From: Alistipes sp.
GTDB lineage: Bacteria; Bacteroidota; Bacteroidia; Bacteroidales; Rikenellaceae
Length of the DNA: 50,602 nucleotides
Assembly (NCBI GenBank): GCA_020026335.1
Contig: JAHHQO010000015.1
Span: forward strand, 1 to 50,602
Reading direction: 5' to 3'
The translations under genes were made by a program, and so were the position numbers. Shown piece by piece: positions 7,928 through 17,751 of the stretch. The notes below the pieces were generated by a model, which ran no database searches, had not been told where the DNA came from, and saw nothing but the letters and a program-made list of their open reading frames with translations. Position 1 is the first letter of the stretch; each line of letters begins with the position of its first letter.

Positions 7928-9094
7928 TTAGCTGAAGAATCTCCTCATTCTATCGAAAATGTTGTCTTTCGAGCCCGATTCGACCTTCTTGAAGTTGGGC
8001 TGCTCGGCGAGTTTCTCCAACAGTTCCTTCTCCTCGGAGGTGAGCTTCTGGGGAATGACCACATTGACCACCAGCAACTCGTCACCCACACCGTAACCAT
8101 TGACATTGGGAATACCCTTGCCGGCCAGACGGATAACCTTTCCGGCAGGTGTTCCGGGGGTGATGTTAATCTTGGCGCGTCCATCGACGGTCGGCACCTC
8201 CACCTTACCACCCAACAGAGCGGTGGTTACACTGATGTTGAGATTGTAAATCAAATCGTTACCGTCTCTTACCAGCTCGGGGTGGGGAATCTCCTCGATG
8301 ACCACATTCAGCGTACCGTTCACACCGCCGTGACGAGCGGCATTACCCTTGCCCGACACGGTGAGCACCATGCCTTCGTGTACACCGGCAGGAATCTTGA
8401 TTTCGATGACCTCCTGACCACGCACGGTACCTTCGCCCTTACACTTGTCGCACTTGGCTGTGATGATTTTACCCTCACCGCCACAGGTGGGACACACGCT
8501 CTGGGTCTGCATACGGCCGAAGAACGTATTTTCGACTCTCACGACATAGCCCGAACCGTTACAGGTCGAACAGGTGCTGTACGACGACGAGTCCTTGGCA
8601 CCCTTACCGCCACACTTGTCACAGGCTACGGTCTTATTGATTTTGAGTTTCTTGGTGACACCCGAAGCAATCTCCTGCAAGGTGAGTTTCACGGTGATAC
8701 GGATATCCGAACCGCGGTTCACACGCTTGCCGCCACCGCCCGACGAGAAGCCGCCACCTCCAAAGTGACCGCCGAACACATCGCCGAACTGCGAGAAGAT
8801 GTCCTCCATGGAGAATCCGCCGAAACCGCCGAATCCCTCACCGAAACCGCCTGCACCCGAAGCGCCGCCCATTCCGGCATGACCGTAACGGTCGTAGCGT
8901 GCTCTCTTGTCGGGGTTCGACAACACGTCATACGCCTCGGCAGCCTCCTTAAATTTCTCCTCGGCTTCCTTGTCACCGGGATTCTTATCGGGGTGATACT
9001 TGATAGCCGCCTTACGATAGGCCTTCTTTATTTCGTCGGCATTGGCGTTTTTCTCTACGCCAAGCACTTCGTAGTAGTCTCTTTTTTCTGCCAT
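7928..9094 (-). CDS. dnaJ: Chaperone protein DnaJ
   Basis: The 388-residue cytosolic co-chaperone stimulates DnaK ATPase and delivers unfolded clients. The J domain (1-70) has the HPD motif at 34-36. A Gly/Phe-rich region follows (about 73-125), then four zinc-finger repeats of CxxCxGxG type (CDKCGGKG, CSTCNGSG, CPTCGGEG, CDKCKGEG) and the C-terminal substrate-binding domains. Length is normal for a type I DnaJ. It lies 4 bases after grpE in the same direction, a common chaperone pair; dnaK is not in this window. Confidence 0.97.
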   Translation of the reverse strand: MAEKRDYYEVLGVEKNANADEIKKAYRKAAIKYHPDKNPGDKEAEEKFKEAAEAYDVLSNPDKRARYDRYGHAGMGGASGAGGFGEGFGGFGGFSMEDIFSQFGDVFGGHFGGGGFSSGGGGKRVNRGSDIRITVKLTLQEIASGVTKKLKINKTVACDKCGGKGAKDSSSYSTCSTCNGSGYVVRVENTFFGRMQTQSVCPTCGGEGKIITAKCDKCKGEGTVRGQEVIEIKIPAGVHEGMVLTVSGKGNAARHGGVNGTLNVVIEEIPHPELVRDGNDLIYNLNISVTTALLGGKVEVPTVDGRAKINITPGTPAGKVIRLAGKGIPNVNGYGVGDELLVVNVVIPQKLTSEEKELLEKLAEQPNFKKVESGSKDNIFDRMRRFFS

Positions 9095-9098
9095 TTTT

Positions 9099-9698
9099 CT
9101 ACTCTCCTACAACAACCTTAGCAAATCTCAACACTTTCTCGCCCAGCATATAACCGGTCTGAACCACGTCGATGACTTTACCTTTCTTATCCTCACCTGC
9201 GGCAAAACGAGCCACGGCCTCGCTGAAATCGGCGTCGAAGTCCTTGTCCTTCACTTCGATTTCGGTGACACCCTTCTGGCGCAAAGCCTCGGTGAACTTC
9301 TGCGAGATGAGTTTCACACCGGCACGCAGTGCCTCCACATCATCGCTCTTCTCCATTGCCGCAACCGCACGCTCCACATCGTCCTTCACAGGCAACATGG
9401 CTTTCAGCACATCGCTTCCGCCGGTCTGCACCAGCTCCATTTTCTCCTTGAGTGTACGCTTGCGATAGTTGTCAAATTCTGCCTGAAGACGCAGGAATTT
9501 GTCCTGCCATTCGGCAATCTTGGCATTGAGGGCAGCCTCCTGTGACTGGGGCTCCTCGTCTGACATTGTGTCAGTTGCGGCGGCATCGCCTTCTGCCACA
9601 TTGTCAGCCGACGCCTGATTGGCAGCAGCGGCCTGCTCCTCGTTCAGGGTCTCCTCATTACAGTTAACTGTCTCTTTCTTAGCGTTTTCCTTTTTCAT
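9099..9698 (-). CDS. grpE: Nucleotide exchange factor GrpE
   Basis: The 199-residue protein promotes ADP release from DnaK. The first ~60 residues are acidic and low in complexity, a long coiled coil follows (about 63-115), and the C-terminal beta domain carries GVTEIEVKDKDFDADFSEAVA and the family ending with VLRFAKVVVGE. It is coupled to dnaJ downstream. No CIRCE operator was seen upstream, so heat-shock control by HrcA is not supported by the sequence. Confidence 0.95.
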   Translation of the reverse strand: MKKENAKKETVNCNEETLNEEQAAAANQASADNVAEGDAAATDTMSDEEPQSQEAALNAKIAEWQDKFLRLQAEFDNYRKRTLKEKMELVQTGGSDVLKAMLPVKDDVERAVAAMEKSDDVEALRAGVKLISQKFTEALRQKGVTEIEVKDKDFDADFSEAVARFAAGEDKKGKVIDVVQTGYMLGEKVLRFAKVVVGE

Positions 9699-9763
9699 AT
9701 CTCTTTTTTACTTTATTTTCTACCTCTATGATGTTCAAATTGCATACCAACGCCACAAACGTG

Positions 9764-10474
9764 TCATCCGATGATAAAAATAGCAGGTCGTTTGTTCATC
9801 TCGGGCAGCGTGGCACGCTTCCACTCCCCCACGGTTCGTGTCACAATGTACTCCGAGGGCGAGGTGATGTCGATGGCCAGCGTCAGACGGGTGTCGGGCG
9901 ACAGGGTGAGGAGCAAATTCTCCATGAGTTTCACATTGCGATAGGGGGCTTCGATGAAGAGTTGCGACTGCTTCTCGACATGAGCCCTGCGCTCCAGATT
10001 GCGGATAGCCCTGGTTCTCTCGGGGGTCTTGACGGGCAGATAACCGTTGAAGGCGAACGACTGACCGTTGAGTCCCGAAGCCATCACCGACAGAATGATG
10101 GACGAAGGACCGACCAACGGCACGACCTTCACACCATGACGGTGACACGCCTCCACCACCAAAGCTCCGGGGTCTGCCACACCCGGCACACCGGCTTCGG
10201 AAATGACACCTGCCGAGCGTCCCTCCAACAGGGGCTTGACCAGCTCCTCGACCTCTCTTCCGGCCGCTGTGTGTTCGTTGAGTTCTCTGAACTCCAATGT
10301 GTCGATGGCACGCTCGATTCCGGCACGCGACAAGAAACGGCGAGCCGAACGGGTGTTCTCGACAATAAAATAATCCAGCGAATCCATCACATCGCGATTC
10401 GTCTGCGGAAGTACATCCCAGGGATGTGTCTCATCGGAGATGGGACAGGGGATAAGATAGAGCGTTCCCAGCAT
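9764..10474 (-). CDS. RsmI-like SAM-dependent methyltransferase (tetrapyrrole methylase fold)
   Basis: The 236-residue protein belongs to the TP-methylase fold family that includes RsmI, the 16S rRNA C1402 2'-O-methyltransferase. Signatures are GTLYLIPCPI at the start, GVISEAGVPGVADPG (89-103), LVGPSS and FNGYLPVK. It is about 50 residues shorter than E. coli RsmI and its glycine motif differs (EAGVPGVADPG rather than DAGTPLISDPG), so it may be a Bacteroidota paralogue with another RNA target. It begins five bases after the murF-alr stop and is likely cotranscribed with it. Confidence 0.85.
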   Translation of the reverse strand: MLGTLYLIPCPISDETHPWDVLPQTNRDVMDSLDYFIVENTRSARRFLSRAGIERAIDTLEFRELNEHTAAGREVEELVKPLLEGRSAGVISEAGVPGVADPGALVVEACHRHGVKVVPLVGPSSIILSVMASGLNGQSFAFNGYLPVKTPERTRAIRNLERRAHVEKQSQLFIEAPYRNVKLMENLLLTLSPDTRLTLAIDITSPSEYIVTRTVGEWKRATLPEMNKRPAIFIIG

Positions 10475-10479
10475 TTATA

Positions 10480-12849
10480 TTACTCTTTTATGTAAATTCG
10501 TTTTACGCGCGCCGACACCGAAGTCATGATTTCGTAGGGAATAGTGTCGAGCACCTGCGCCATGGTTTCGAGGTCGTTGCCCCGCTTGGGCGAGAAGATA
10601 ACCACTTCGTCACCCTCGTGCACATCGGCGATGTCGGTGATGTCAATCATGCAACTGTCCATGCAGATGCGTCCCACGATGGGCGCAGGCTGTCCCTTGA
10701 CGAGCATCGACCAGCGTCCGCAGCCCAGATGACGGTCCAAACCGTCGGCATAACCGATGGGAATGGTCGCGGTGCGGGTATCGCGGAGCAGTTTTCCGGC
10801 TCGGCCATAGCCCACCGTATCACCGGCAGGGAGCTGTTTGATTTGCACGATACGGGTTCTGAGGGTCGATACGGGGCGCAGCGACTCGTTGTGCTGCCAG
10901 CCGAAGCCGTAGAGTCCCAGTCCCAGACGGCACATATCGTACTCCGCTTCGGGGAAGCGTTCGATAGCCGCCGAGTTGGCCGTATGGCGAATGACGGGAT
11001 AGGGCAACTGATTTTTCAGTCGCGAACTCATGCGGTCGTAGGTGGCAATCTGACGGCGGGTGTAGGCGTCCTCCTCGGGGGTGTCCGAGCAGTTGAGATG
11101 CGAGAAGATGGAGGCCACCTTCACCTCGGGCATACCCTTCAGTCGTTCTGCCAAGTCGTCCAACTCGTTCTCCATGAATCCCAGACGGTGCATTCCCGTA
11201 TCTAATTTGATGTGAATGGGATAGCGAATCTCTCCGGCATGAATGGCCGCCGAAGCAAAGGCTTTCAGCGAGTTGAAGCTGTATATCTCGGGTTCGAGAC
11301 GGTTGGCAATCATCAAATCGAAGCTGTCGGCATCGGCATTGAGCACCACGATGGGCATCGAGATACCTCTCTCGCGCAACAGCACGCCCTCATCGGCAAA
11401 TGCCACCGCCAGGTAATCGACCCTCTGGTGTTGCAGCATCTGCGCCACCTCGAAGTCGCCTGCTCCGTAAGAACCGGCCTTGACCATCGCCACGAGTTTC
11501 TTGCCGAAACTCATCTGCGAACGGAAATAGTTAAGATTGTGCACCATACTGTCAAGATTGACCTCCAGCACCGTGGTGTGGCTCTGTCGCGAGAGGGCGT
11601 GAGCCAGCTTCTCGAAACGGAACTCGCGCGCACCCTTCAGCAGGACAACACGCCCCACAATGATACTGCGGCTCATGTGGTGGATACACTCCTCAGTGGT
11701 GTGGTAAAAACTCTTCTCGCAGGTGAAAAGATGGGCATAGCGGCGTATCTTCGAGCCGATACCTATCAGATAGTCGATTTTGGCGCGTGCCACCATGCCT
11801 GCCACACGGCTGTACAGTTCATCGTCCGACAGACCGCTCTGCGCGATGTCCGACAGGACGAGGGTACGTTTGCGTGTGAGTGCCACGTTGTGCATATAGT
11901 CCAACGCCAGAGCGAGGGAGTTCAAGTCGAGATTGTAAGCATCGTTAATCAACACCGAGTCGTTGATGCCGTCCTTCACCTCCAGACGCATCGCCACATC
12001 GGGTGCGGCGGCAAACACGGGTACGGGGAAGTGCATCACATCGCAGAACGCCTCCACAATCTGTGCGTTGCGGCGCGAAGCGGCATTGCCCGTCACACTC
12101 TCCGACACCCGGGGGTAGGCTGCCGCATCAACAGGCTTGCGCCCCGCGAAGTGCGAGGCCACCATGTCGCCCAGTGGCTCGTAATAGCTGTGGTAGATGA
12201 TTTTTTGGGCATTGCGTGCCAAAATCATCTTCTCGTCACATTTCTGTTCCAGACTCACGAAGTTCTCCTGATGGGCATCGCCTATCGAGGTGAAAATCAC
12301 CACATCGGGGCGAATGATACGCTCCAGATGCTCCATCTCTCCGGGCTGGGAGATACCGGCCTCGAAGATGGCCACCTGCTCGTCGCCCTCCAGCATCAGC
12401 ACCGACAGGGGTACACCGATTTGGGAGTTGTAGCTCTTGGGCGAGCGGTAGAACTTCATGCCCTCGGGCACCTCCTCGGCAATCCACTCCTTGATGACGG
12501 TCTTGCCGTTGGAGCCGGTGATACCCACCACCGTGCCCTTGAATTGGTTGCGATAGTCGGCGGCCAGCAGTTGCAGGGCACGGATGGCATTCTTCACCAC
12601 CACGGCACCGCAGCCCTTGTCCAGCTCCACTTCGCGTTCGGTCAGAAAGGCCTTGACACCTCGCTGACACATGGTTTTGATAAAGTCGTGGGAGTCGTGA
12701 TTGGCGCCTCTCATGGCCACAAACATCGGGTGGCATCCCATTTCACAGGTTATCGAGCGCGAATCGGTCACCACCGACCCCACACGCGAATCCTCACCCG
12801 TGAGCCGACCGCCACAAATGGCGGCAATCTGAGAAAGTAAGTAATCCAT
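10480..12849 (-). CDS. Bifunctional MurF ligase / alanine racemase
   Basis: This 789-residue fusion makes peptidoglycan precursors: MurF adds D-Ala-D-Ala to UDP-MurNAc-tripeptide and Alr makes D-Ala. The MurF half (1 to about 420) has the ATP loop GITGSNGKT (109-117), YNSQIGVPLS (140-149) and INDAYN (301-306). The Alr half (about 425-789) has the PLP lysine K457 in MVKAGSYGAG, the second catalytic tyrosine in TVGYGRAG, and IPIGYADG. All key residues appear intact. The fusion is known in Bacteroidetes and couples production and use of D-Ala. A 107-base gap without a clear promoter separates it from mutS2 upstream. Confidence 0.95.
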   Translation of the reverse strand: MDYLLSQIAAICGGRLTGEDSRVGSVVTDSRSITCEMGCHPMFVAMRGANHDSHDFIKTMCQRGVKAFLTEREVELDKGCGAVVVKNAIRALQLLAADYRNQFKGTVVGITGSNGKTVIKEWIAEEVPEGMKFYRSPKSYNSQIGVPLSVLMLEGDEQVAIFEAGISQPGEMEHLERIIRPDVVIFTSIGDAHQENFVSLEQKCDEKMILARNAQKIIYHSYYEPLGDMVASHFAGRKPVDAAAYPRVSESVTGNAASRRNAQIVEAFCDVMHFPVPVFAAAPDVAMRLEVKDGINDSVLINDAYNLDLNSLALALDYMHNVALTRKRTLVLSDIAQSGLSDDELYSRVAGMVARAKIDYLIGIGSKIRRYAHLFTCEKSFYHTTEECIHHMSRSIIVGRVVLLKGAREFRFEKLAHALSRQSHTTVLEVNLDSMVHNLNYFRSQMSFGKKLVAMVKAGSYGAGDFEVAQMLQHQRVDYLAVAFADEGVLLRERGISMPIVVLNADADSFDLMIANRLEPEIYSFNSLKAFASAAIHAGEIRYPIHIKLDTGMHRLGFMENELDDLAERLKGMPEVKVASIFSHLNCSDTPEEDAYTRRQIATYDRMSSRLKNQLPYPVIRHTANSAAIERFPEAEYDMCRLGLGLYGFGWQHNESLRPVSTLRTRIVQIKQLPAGDTVGYGRAGKLLRDTRTATIPIGYADGLDRHLGCGRWSMLVKGQPAPIVGRICMDSCMIDITDIADVHEGDEVVIFSPKRGNDLETMAQVLDTIPYEIMTSVSARVKRIYIKE

Positions 12850-12956
12850 ACCTCTATTTTTCTATCCCACTCCTCCGCACCGCAGCCGCGCCACGGAGTA
12901 TATCGAATGGTCGGGGCGCGGTGTACCTCAACTCGAGATGCACCCGCCCCGTCCTG

Positions 12957-15458
12957 TTAGTCGTAATCGAAAGTCACAATCGTGATGCCCGAACCACCTC
13001 TGTCGGCGTGTTCGTCCTTGGCCGATGCCACCTCGGGAACGGTACGCAGGTAACGGCGTATCTCCTCCTTGAGTGCTCCCGTGCCCTTGCCGTGGAGAAT
13101 GGAGACATAGCCCACACCCACCATCAGCGCATCATCGATGAACTGCTGCACCTCGTCCAAAGCCTCGGCAGCACGCATACCGCGCACATCGATGCTGTCA
13201 CGGAAAGAGAGCTTGCGTGCCGAAATCTCGGCAGAGACCACCGTACGGGCCGTGACGGGGCGTGTGGCATCGCGGTACTCGTTGTTCGACACCACCACCA
13301 GCTTGCGTTTGTCCACCGTGGTGAGCATCTGTCCGAATGCCACCTGTGCCTTGTTGCCCTTGACCGACTGCACCAGACCCACGATGTCCTGACCTGCCAT
13401 CTTGACCTTCGAGCCGGCAACTATCTCCTTCGGCAGTTCCTTTTCTGCCGGGGTGGCGTTCTCCGTCTGCGGACGGCCACCCTCCTGCGCCTTGCGCTCC
13501 TGACGGCGTTTCTGACGGCGTTCGATGCGCTCTATCTCGCGTGCCACCTCGGCATCGCGTGCCGAAGTGTCGGCCTTATCGACCTTCTGCTCCTTGAAAT
13601 CATCGAACTCCTTGCGTGCCAGACGGGTCAGTTCCTTCTCCGCCTGCGCCTCGCGAATGGTCTTGATGGTATTCTCAATCTGACGGTTGGCCTCCGCCAT
13701 GAGCTGCTGGGCTTCGAGTTTTGCCTTCTTGATAATCTCGCGGCGTTCGTCACGTATCTTCGCCAGCTGCTCGGAGTAGGTGTTCTCCAACTCCTCGACC
13801 TTACGGTCGGTCATGCGGATACGGTCGCGCTTCTGCTGCCAGTAGTGTTTGTCACGGGCAATCTCGCGCAACTGCTTTTCGAGGTTGATATGGTCGGAAC
13901 CCGCCTTTTCCGAGGCGGTGCGGATAATATCTTCGGGAAGACCAATCTTGCGGGCAATCTCCACGGCAAACGAACTGCCGGGCTTACCCATCTCCAACTT
14001 GAACAGAGGGCGAATGTTCTGCACATCGAACATCATCGCACCGTTGGCGATACCCTCGGCATTGGCCGCGTAGTATTTGATATTGGCATAATGGGTGGTG
14101 ATGACACCATAGCACCCCTTCTCGAGCAGACGCTCGAGTATGGCTTCGGCAATGGCACCACCGATGATAGGCTCCGTACCCGAACCGAACTCATCGATGA
14201 GCACCAGCGTGGAGTCGGAAGCCCCTGCCAACATATTTTTCATGTTGAGCAGGTGTGACGAATAGGTTGACAAATCGTTGTCGATGGACTGCTCGTCACC
14301 TATATCTATAAATATCGAACGGAAAATCGGCAACTCCGAGACGGGCGACACGGGTACGGGAAATCCGCACTGGAACATATACTGCACGATACCCGTAGTC
14401 TTCAGACACACCGACTTACCGCCGGCATTGGGTCCCGAAATAACCAAAATGTGTTTGTTCTTGTCGAGTTCCAGCTCCAAGGGCACGATGTCGCGTCCCT
14501 GCTGGCGCAGGCTCTGCTGGAGGAGGGGGTGACGCGCGTTCTTCAGCACCAGACGGTCATCGGTCGAGACGATGGGTTTGGCACATCCGTTCTCCGAAGC
14601 CCAGCGACCTTTGGCACGCAACATATCCGCCTCCGCGAGATAATCGCCCGAAGCGGCAATCAGCTCCACATCGGGGCGGATGCTCTCCGAAAATTCGGTG
14701 AGGATGCGCACCACCTCGCGGCGCTCGGCATACTCCAGCTCGCGCAGCTCGTTGTTCAGCTCCACGACCTCCACCGGCTCGACATAGAACGTGCGTCCCG
14801 TGGCCGACTCATCGTGGATAAATCCGCTCAATTTGCGTTTGTTGGCTGCCGACACGGGAATGACGGTCTTACCGTCACGCACCGACAGCTGTGCATCGGC
14901 ATCGACAATACCGGCGTTCTTGGCGGCGGTCAGCACCTGTTGCAGACGCTTGGCGGCCTGCCCCTCGCGCGCACGGATGTCGCGGCGGATGTCGCTCAAT
15001 TCGGGCGATGCCGAATCCTTCACATTGCCGAAGCGGTCAATCAGCGAGTCGATGCGTGCCACGATTTCGGGGAAAGCCTCCACACCGCGTGACAGACGAT
15101 ACAGCGTGGGATAATCGACCTCACGCTGACCGATGAACGAAACGACACTGCCGATAATCGAGAGGGCCTGTCGCAGAACGACCACCTCCTCGACGTCGAG
15201 GAATGCGCCCTCGACTCTCAATTTTGAAATGATGTGTTCGACATCGGGATATTCGCCCCCCGGGAACTCGTGCTCCATATCCAGCAGCACGCGCATCTCA
15301 TCGGCCAGCGACAGACGCTCTTCAATCTCGCGGCGCGATGTCGAGAAACCTTCGCTCAGGAGCTTCTCGCGTGCCGCTGCCATGCTACACAGGGCGGCAA
15401 CCTGCTCTCTGAGGCGATCAAAACCTATTTTCTGCTCAAAAGTTTGAGGATAAATCAT
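12957..15458 (-). CDS. mutS2: Endonuclease MutS2
   Basis: The 833-residue MutS-family ATPase lacks the mismatch-recognition domain and is associated with suppression of recombination or ribosome rescue rather than mismatch repair. The Walker A motif GPNAGGKS is at 342-349, followed by the ABC-type signature and Walker B (LVLIDEFGSGTEP). A long coiled coil covers about 510-650, and a C-terminal Smr nuclease domain has DVRGMRAAEALDEV and HGKGTGAL (789-796). It starts four bases after the MlaD-like gene, so it is likely in an operon with it and the amidase. Confidence 0.95.
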   Translation of the reverse strand: MIYPQTFEQKIGFDRLREQVAALCSMAAAREKLLSEGFSTSRREIEERLSLADEMRVLLDMEHEFPGGEYPDVEHIISKLRVEGAFLDVEEVVVLRQALSIIGSVVSFIGQREVDYPTLYRLSRGVEAFPEIVARIDSLIDRFGNVKDSASPELSDIRRDIRAREGQAAKRLQQVLTAAKNAGIVDADAQLSVRDGKTVIPVSAANKRKLSGFIHDESATGRTFYVEPVEVVELNNELRELEYAERREVVRILTEFSESIRPDVELIAASGDYLAEADMLRAKGRWASENGCAKPIVSTDDRLVLKNARHPLLQQSLRQQGRDIVPLELELDKNKHILVISGPNAGGKSVCLKTTGIVQYMFQCGFPVPVSPVSELPIFRSIFIDIGDEQSIDNDLSTYSSHLLNMKNMLAGASDSTLVLIDEFGSGTEPIIGGAIAEAILERLLEKGCYGVITTHYANIKYYAANAEGIANGAMMFDVQNIRPLFKLEMGKPGSSFAVEIARKIGLPEDIIRTASEKAGSDHINLEKQLREIARDKHYWQQKRDRIRMTDRKVEELENTYSEQLAKIRDERREIIKKAKLEAQQLMAEANRQIENTIKTIREAQAEKELTRLARKEFDDFKEQKVDKADTSARDAEVAREIERIERRQKRRQERKAQEGGRPQTENATPAEKELPKEIVAGSKVKMAGQDIVGLVQSVKGNKAQVAFGQMLTTVDKRKLVVVSNNEYRDATRPVTARTVVSAEISARKLSFRDSIDVRGMRAAEALDEVQQFIDDALMVGVGYVSILHGKGTGALKEEIRRYLRTVPEVASAKDEHADRGGSGITIVTFDYD

Positions 15459-15462
15459 AATT

Positions 15463-16470
15463 TTATTTGCGTTCCAGTCTCTTCAGCGAATCGCGCTCGG
15501 CCTTGGCGGCGGCTTTGGCAGCCTGCTTGTCGGCCTTGGCCTTCATCTTTTCGGGATTGCGACCGAAGAGTGAAAGATGTACATAACGACCGGGATACTT
15601 CTTCAGGTCGGCCAGCAGTGCCGACAGATTCTCCGAGGTCTCGGTCACGGAGTCATACAATTCGGTGTCGGTGACCAGCTTGCCCAACGTCCCCTTGCCT
15701 GCCGAGATGTCGGCCATGAGGGTATTGACGCTCTCCAGAGTGGTCGAAAGACGCTTGATAACCTCCTCCTTGTTCAAATCCTCGGCGAAGGTATTGACAT
15801 GAGTCACGATGCTGTCGACCTTCTGTGCGTTCTCACCCATCATCACCGAGAATTTCGACAACCCCTCGATGGCATCCTCCAAGTTCTCCTTCTCTTTGGA
15901 AATCATCTGTGCCATGTCACCCGAAATGGAATTGAGGTGGGTCATCGTGCCGTTGATGTTCTGTGCGTTCTCCTCCATCAGACGGTTGAGATTGTTCATC
16001 GTCACCGAAAGGTCGGTGGTCACCTGCGAAATCTTCTGCTTGAAGAATTCCAGCTCCGAGCCTGCCACGTCCATGATGTCGCGGTCGCGGCTTGAGGTGA
16101 GGGTGTCACCAGCCTGGAGGTAGGTCTGCGCACGGCCGTAGGAAATCTCTATGGCCTTGCCGCCCATGAGTCCGTTGCTGAAAATCTTGGCTTCGGAGTC
16201 CGTCGGAATGTGATAATCTTTCTTAATGGTGAGTTCCAGCACCACCTTGTCCGCCTCGGCGGGATTGAAACTGATGGCTGTGACAGTACCGATTTTCACA
16301 CCCTTCATCATAATCGGCGATGTAGGTTGGACTCCGTTGATCTGGTCATACGCAGCATAGTATTCCACATTGCGGCTGAAGATGTCAAATCCCTTCAAAA
16401 AACGAATGCCTGCCCATGCGGTAAGAATCATTGCAACGGCAAAAACTCCAATTTTAAACTCTCTTTTCAT
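15463..16470 (-). CDS. MlaD/MCE domain lipid-transport protein
   Basis: The 335-residue protein has one N-terminal membrane helix (about 6-24) and an MCE domain (about 36-115, with GVQPTSPIMMKGVKIGTV). A long helical or coiled-coil region and a basic Ala/Lys tail complete it. MCE proteins form rings that bind phospholipid in the periplasm for transport between membranes. The usual partners MlaE (permease) and MlaF (ATPase) are not adjacent. The gene lies between the amidase (nine-base gap) and mutS2 (four bases), suggesting a cell-envelope operon. Confidence 0.9.
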   Translation of the reverse strand: MKREFKIGVFAVAMILTAWAGIRFLKGFDIFSRNVEYYAAYDQINGVQPTSPIMMKGVKIGTVTAISFNPAEADKVVLELTIKKDYHIPTDSEAKIFSNGLMGGKAIEISYGRAQTYLQAGDTLTSSRDRDIMDVAGSELEFFKQKISQVTTDLSVTMNNLNRLMEENAQNINGTMTHLNSISGDMAQMISKEKENLEDAIEGLSKFSVMMGENAQKVDSIVTHVNTFAEDLNKEEVIKRLSTTLESVNTLMADISAGKGTLGKLVTDTELYDSVTETSENLSALLADLKKYPGRYVHLSLFGRNPEKMKAKADKQAAKAAAKAERDSLKRLERK

Positions 16471-16479
16471 ATTCTGTTT

Positions 16480-17643
16480 TTATTTTACAATTCTGCCGTT
16501 GCTGCACTTGACCACAAATGCATCGGGGAAGACTCTCTTGACCTCCTTCAAACGGCGTGATGCCTCCTCGCGAGTCGAGGACTCGTAGAGACAGTATTTA
16601 TACTTGAAACGGCCGTCGGACTTATACTGACGCACCTTTCCCTTGTATTTCTTAAATTCCGAAGCGTGCAGCGACACGGGCTTCACATGAGCCAGCACCT
16701 GCACCGCATAACGCACCTTTCCCGTGGCGGGCTTTGTCGCCTGGCCGGACTGCTGTGCCGCCTTGTGGCGACCCAACTGGGCGTCAGTCGATGGGGCGGT
16801 CTCCTTCTTGGGCGCGGGAGCAGGCTCCGCTGTGGGAGTCGAACCTCCACCGCCGTGACCTCTCACACCGAGGACATAGTCCGAATAGTCGCGCACCGAC
16901 TGGTAGAGCGAATGCGCGATGGCGGTCTGTCCCTTGTCCGACTTCATCAGGGCCGCCTCCGCAGGATTGGAGAGGAAGCCGATTTCGGTCAGCACACCCG
17001 GCATATCGGTGGCGTAGAGCACACGCAGCAGCTGGCGTTTCACACCGCGCGAGCGACGACCTGCCGCCACATAGTTTTTCTGAATGCAGCGCGCCATGGC
17101 TTCGCTGTACTCGCCATAGGTAAACTGCAAATTCTGGATATAGGCTCTGACGATGGCGGCGGTTTTCTCGTCCGACATATCAATCAGTTCGTCCTTGTTG
17201 TTCTCGAAGAGTGCCTCCTCGTTGTAGCGTTGTTCCTTGGGGGTCTCACCCATGATGAGGGTCTCCACACCGCGTGCCGCCGACGAGCGTGCCGCATTCA
17301 CGTGAATGGAGATGAACAAATCACCGCCTGCACGGTTGGCTATCGAGGCTCTGGCCTGCAAGTCGTCGAACTTGGTGGGGCCCAACGCCTTGTCGGTCTT
17401 GCGCGTATAGACCACCTTCACACCGGGCATTCCCTCCTCAATCATTTTGCCCAACTTGAGCGCCACTTTCAGCGTGAGATACTTCTCCGTCACTCCGGCA
17501 TAATGAGCACCGCAATCCGCACCTCCGTGGCCGGCGTCTATCACTACCACCTTCACACCGTATGCCGTGTTGCTTCCGAGGGCGACATTGCAAAACGACA
17601 TCGCCGCAACAAGTGCAAAGATAAGGATTGGTCGTATATGCAT
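16480..17643 (-). CDS. N-acetylmuramoyl-L-alanine amidase with SPOR-like C terminus
   Basis: The 387-residue secreted enzyme cleaves the amide between MurNAc and L-Ala, probably at division. A signal peptide covers about 1-23. The amidase_3 domain (30-255) holds the zinc site: H39 in DAGHGG, E53, H114 in SIHVNA, and catalytic E220 in LTEIGFLSN. A low-complexity Pro/Ala/Lys linker follows. The last ~75 residues (YAVQVLAH... to the end) resemble a SPOR domain that binds denuded glycan at septa. It is the first gene of the amidase-MCE-mutS2 block. Confidence 0.92.
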   Translation of the reverse strand: MHIRPILIFALVAAMSFCNVALGSNTAYGVKVVVIDAGHGGADCGAHYAGVTEKYLTLKVALKLGKMIEEGMPGVKVVYTRKTDKALGPTKFDDLQARASIANRAGGDLFISIHVNAARSSAARGVETLIMGETPKEQRYNEEALFENNKDELIDMSDEKTAAIVRAYIQNLQFTYGEYSEAMARCIQKNYVAAGRRSRGVKRQLLRVLYATDMPGVLTEIGFLSNPAEAALMKSDKGQTAIAHSLYQSVRDYSDYVLGVRGHGGGGSTPTAEPAPAPKKETAPSTDAQLGRHKAAQQSGQATKPATGKVRYAVQVLAHVKPVSLHASEFKKYKGKVRQYKSDGRFKYKYCLYESSTREEASRRLKEVKRVFPDAFVVKCSNGRIVK

Positions 17644-17685
17644 ATTTTTAACTGTTAAACAGACTTCTATCTACATTTTTTTGCC

Positions 17686-17693
17686 TATCTTTG
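17686..17693 (+). promoter_or_regulatory. Candidate -7 element for the LptD-like gene (TATCTTTG)
   Basis: TATCTTTG matches TAnnTTTG fully and lies about 60 bases before the probable start of the next plus-strand gene. The -33 region 19-21 bases upstream is poor, so only the -7 box is supported. Confidence 0.5.
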
Positions 17694-17751
17694 TCGGGTT
17701 AAACACGGTCTTAGGGAGTGCCACAACACTGGTTTAAGGCGTTTTGCCGAC

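Noticed and set aside
9699..9763. CIRCE operator or heat-shock promoter upstream of grpE
   Set aside because: No inverted repeat of the CIRCE type and no good -33/-7 pair is present in the 65-base gap.
10480..12849. MurF-Alr fusion as a novel gene fusion
   Set aside because: The fusion is known in Bacteroidetes and all active-site motifs appear intact, so it is recorded as a feature only.
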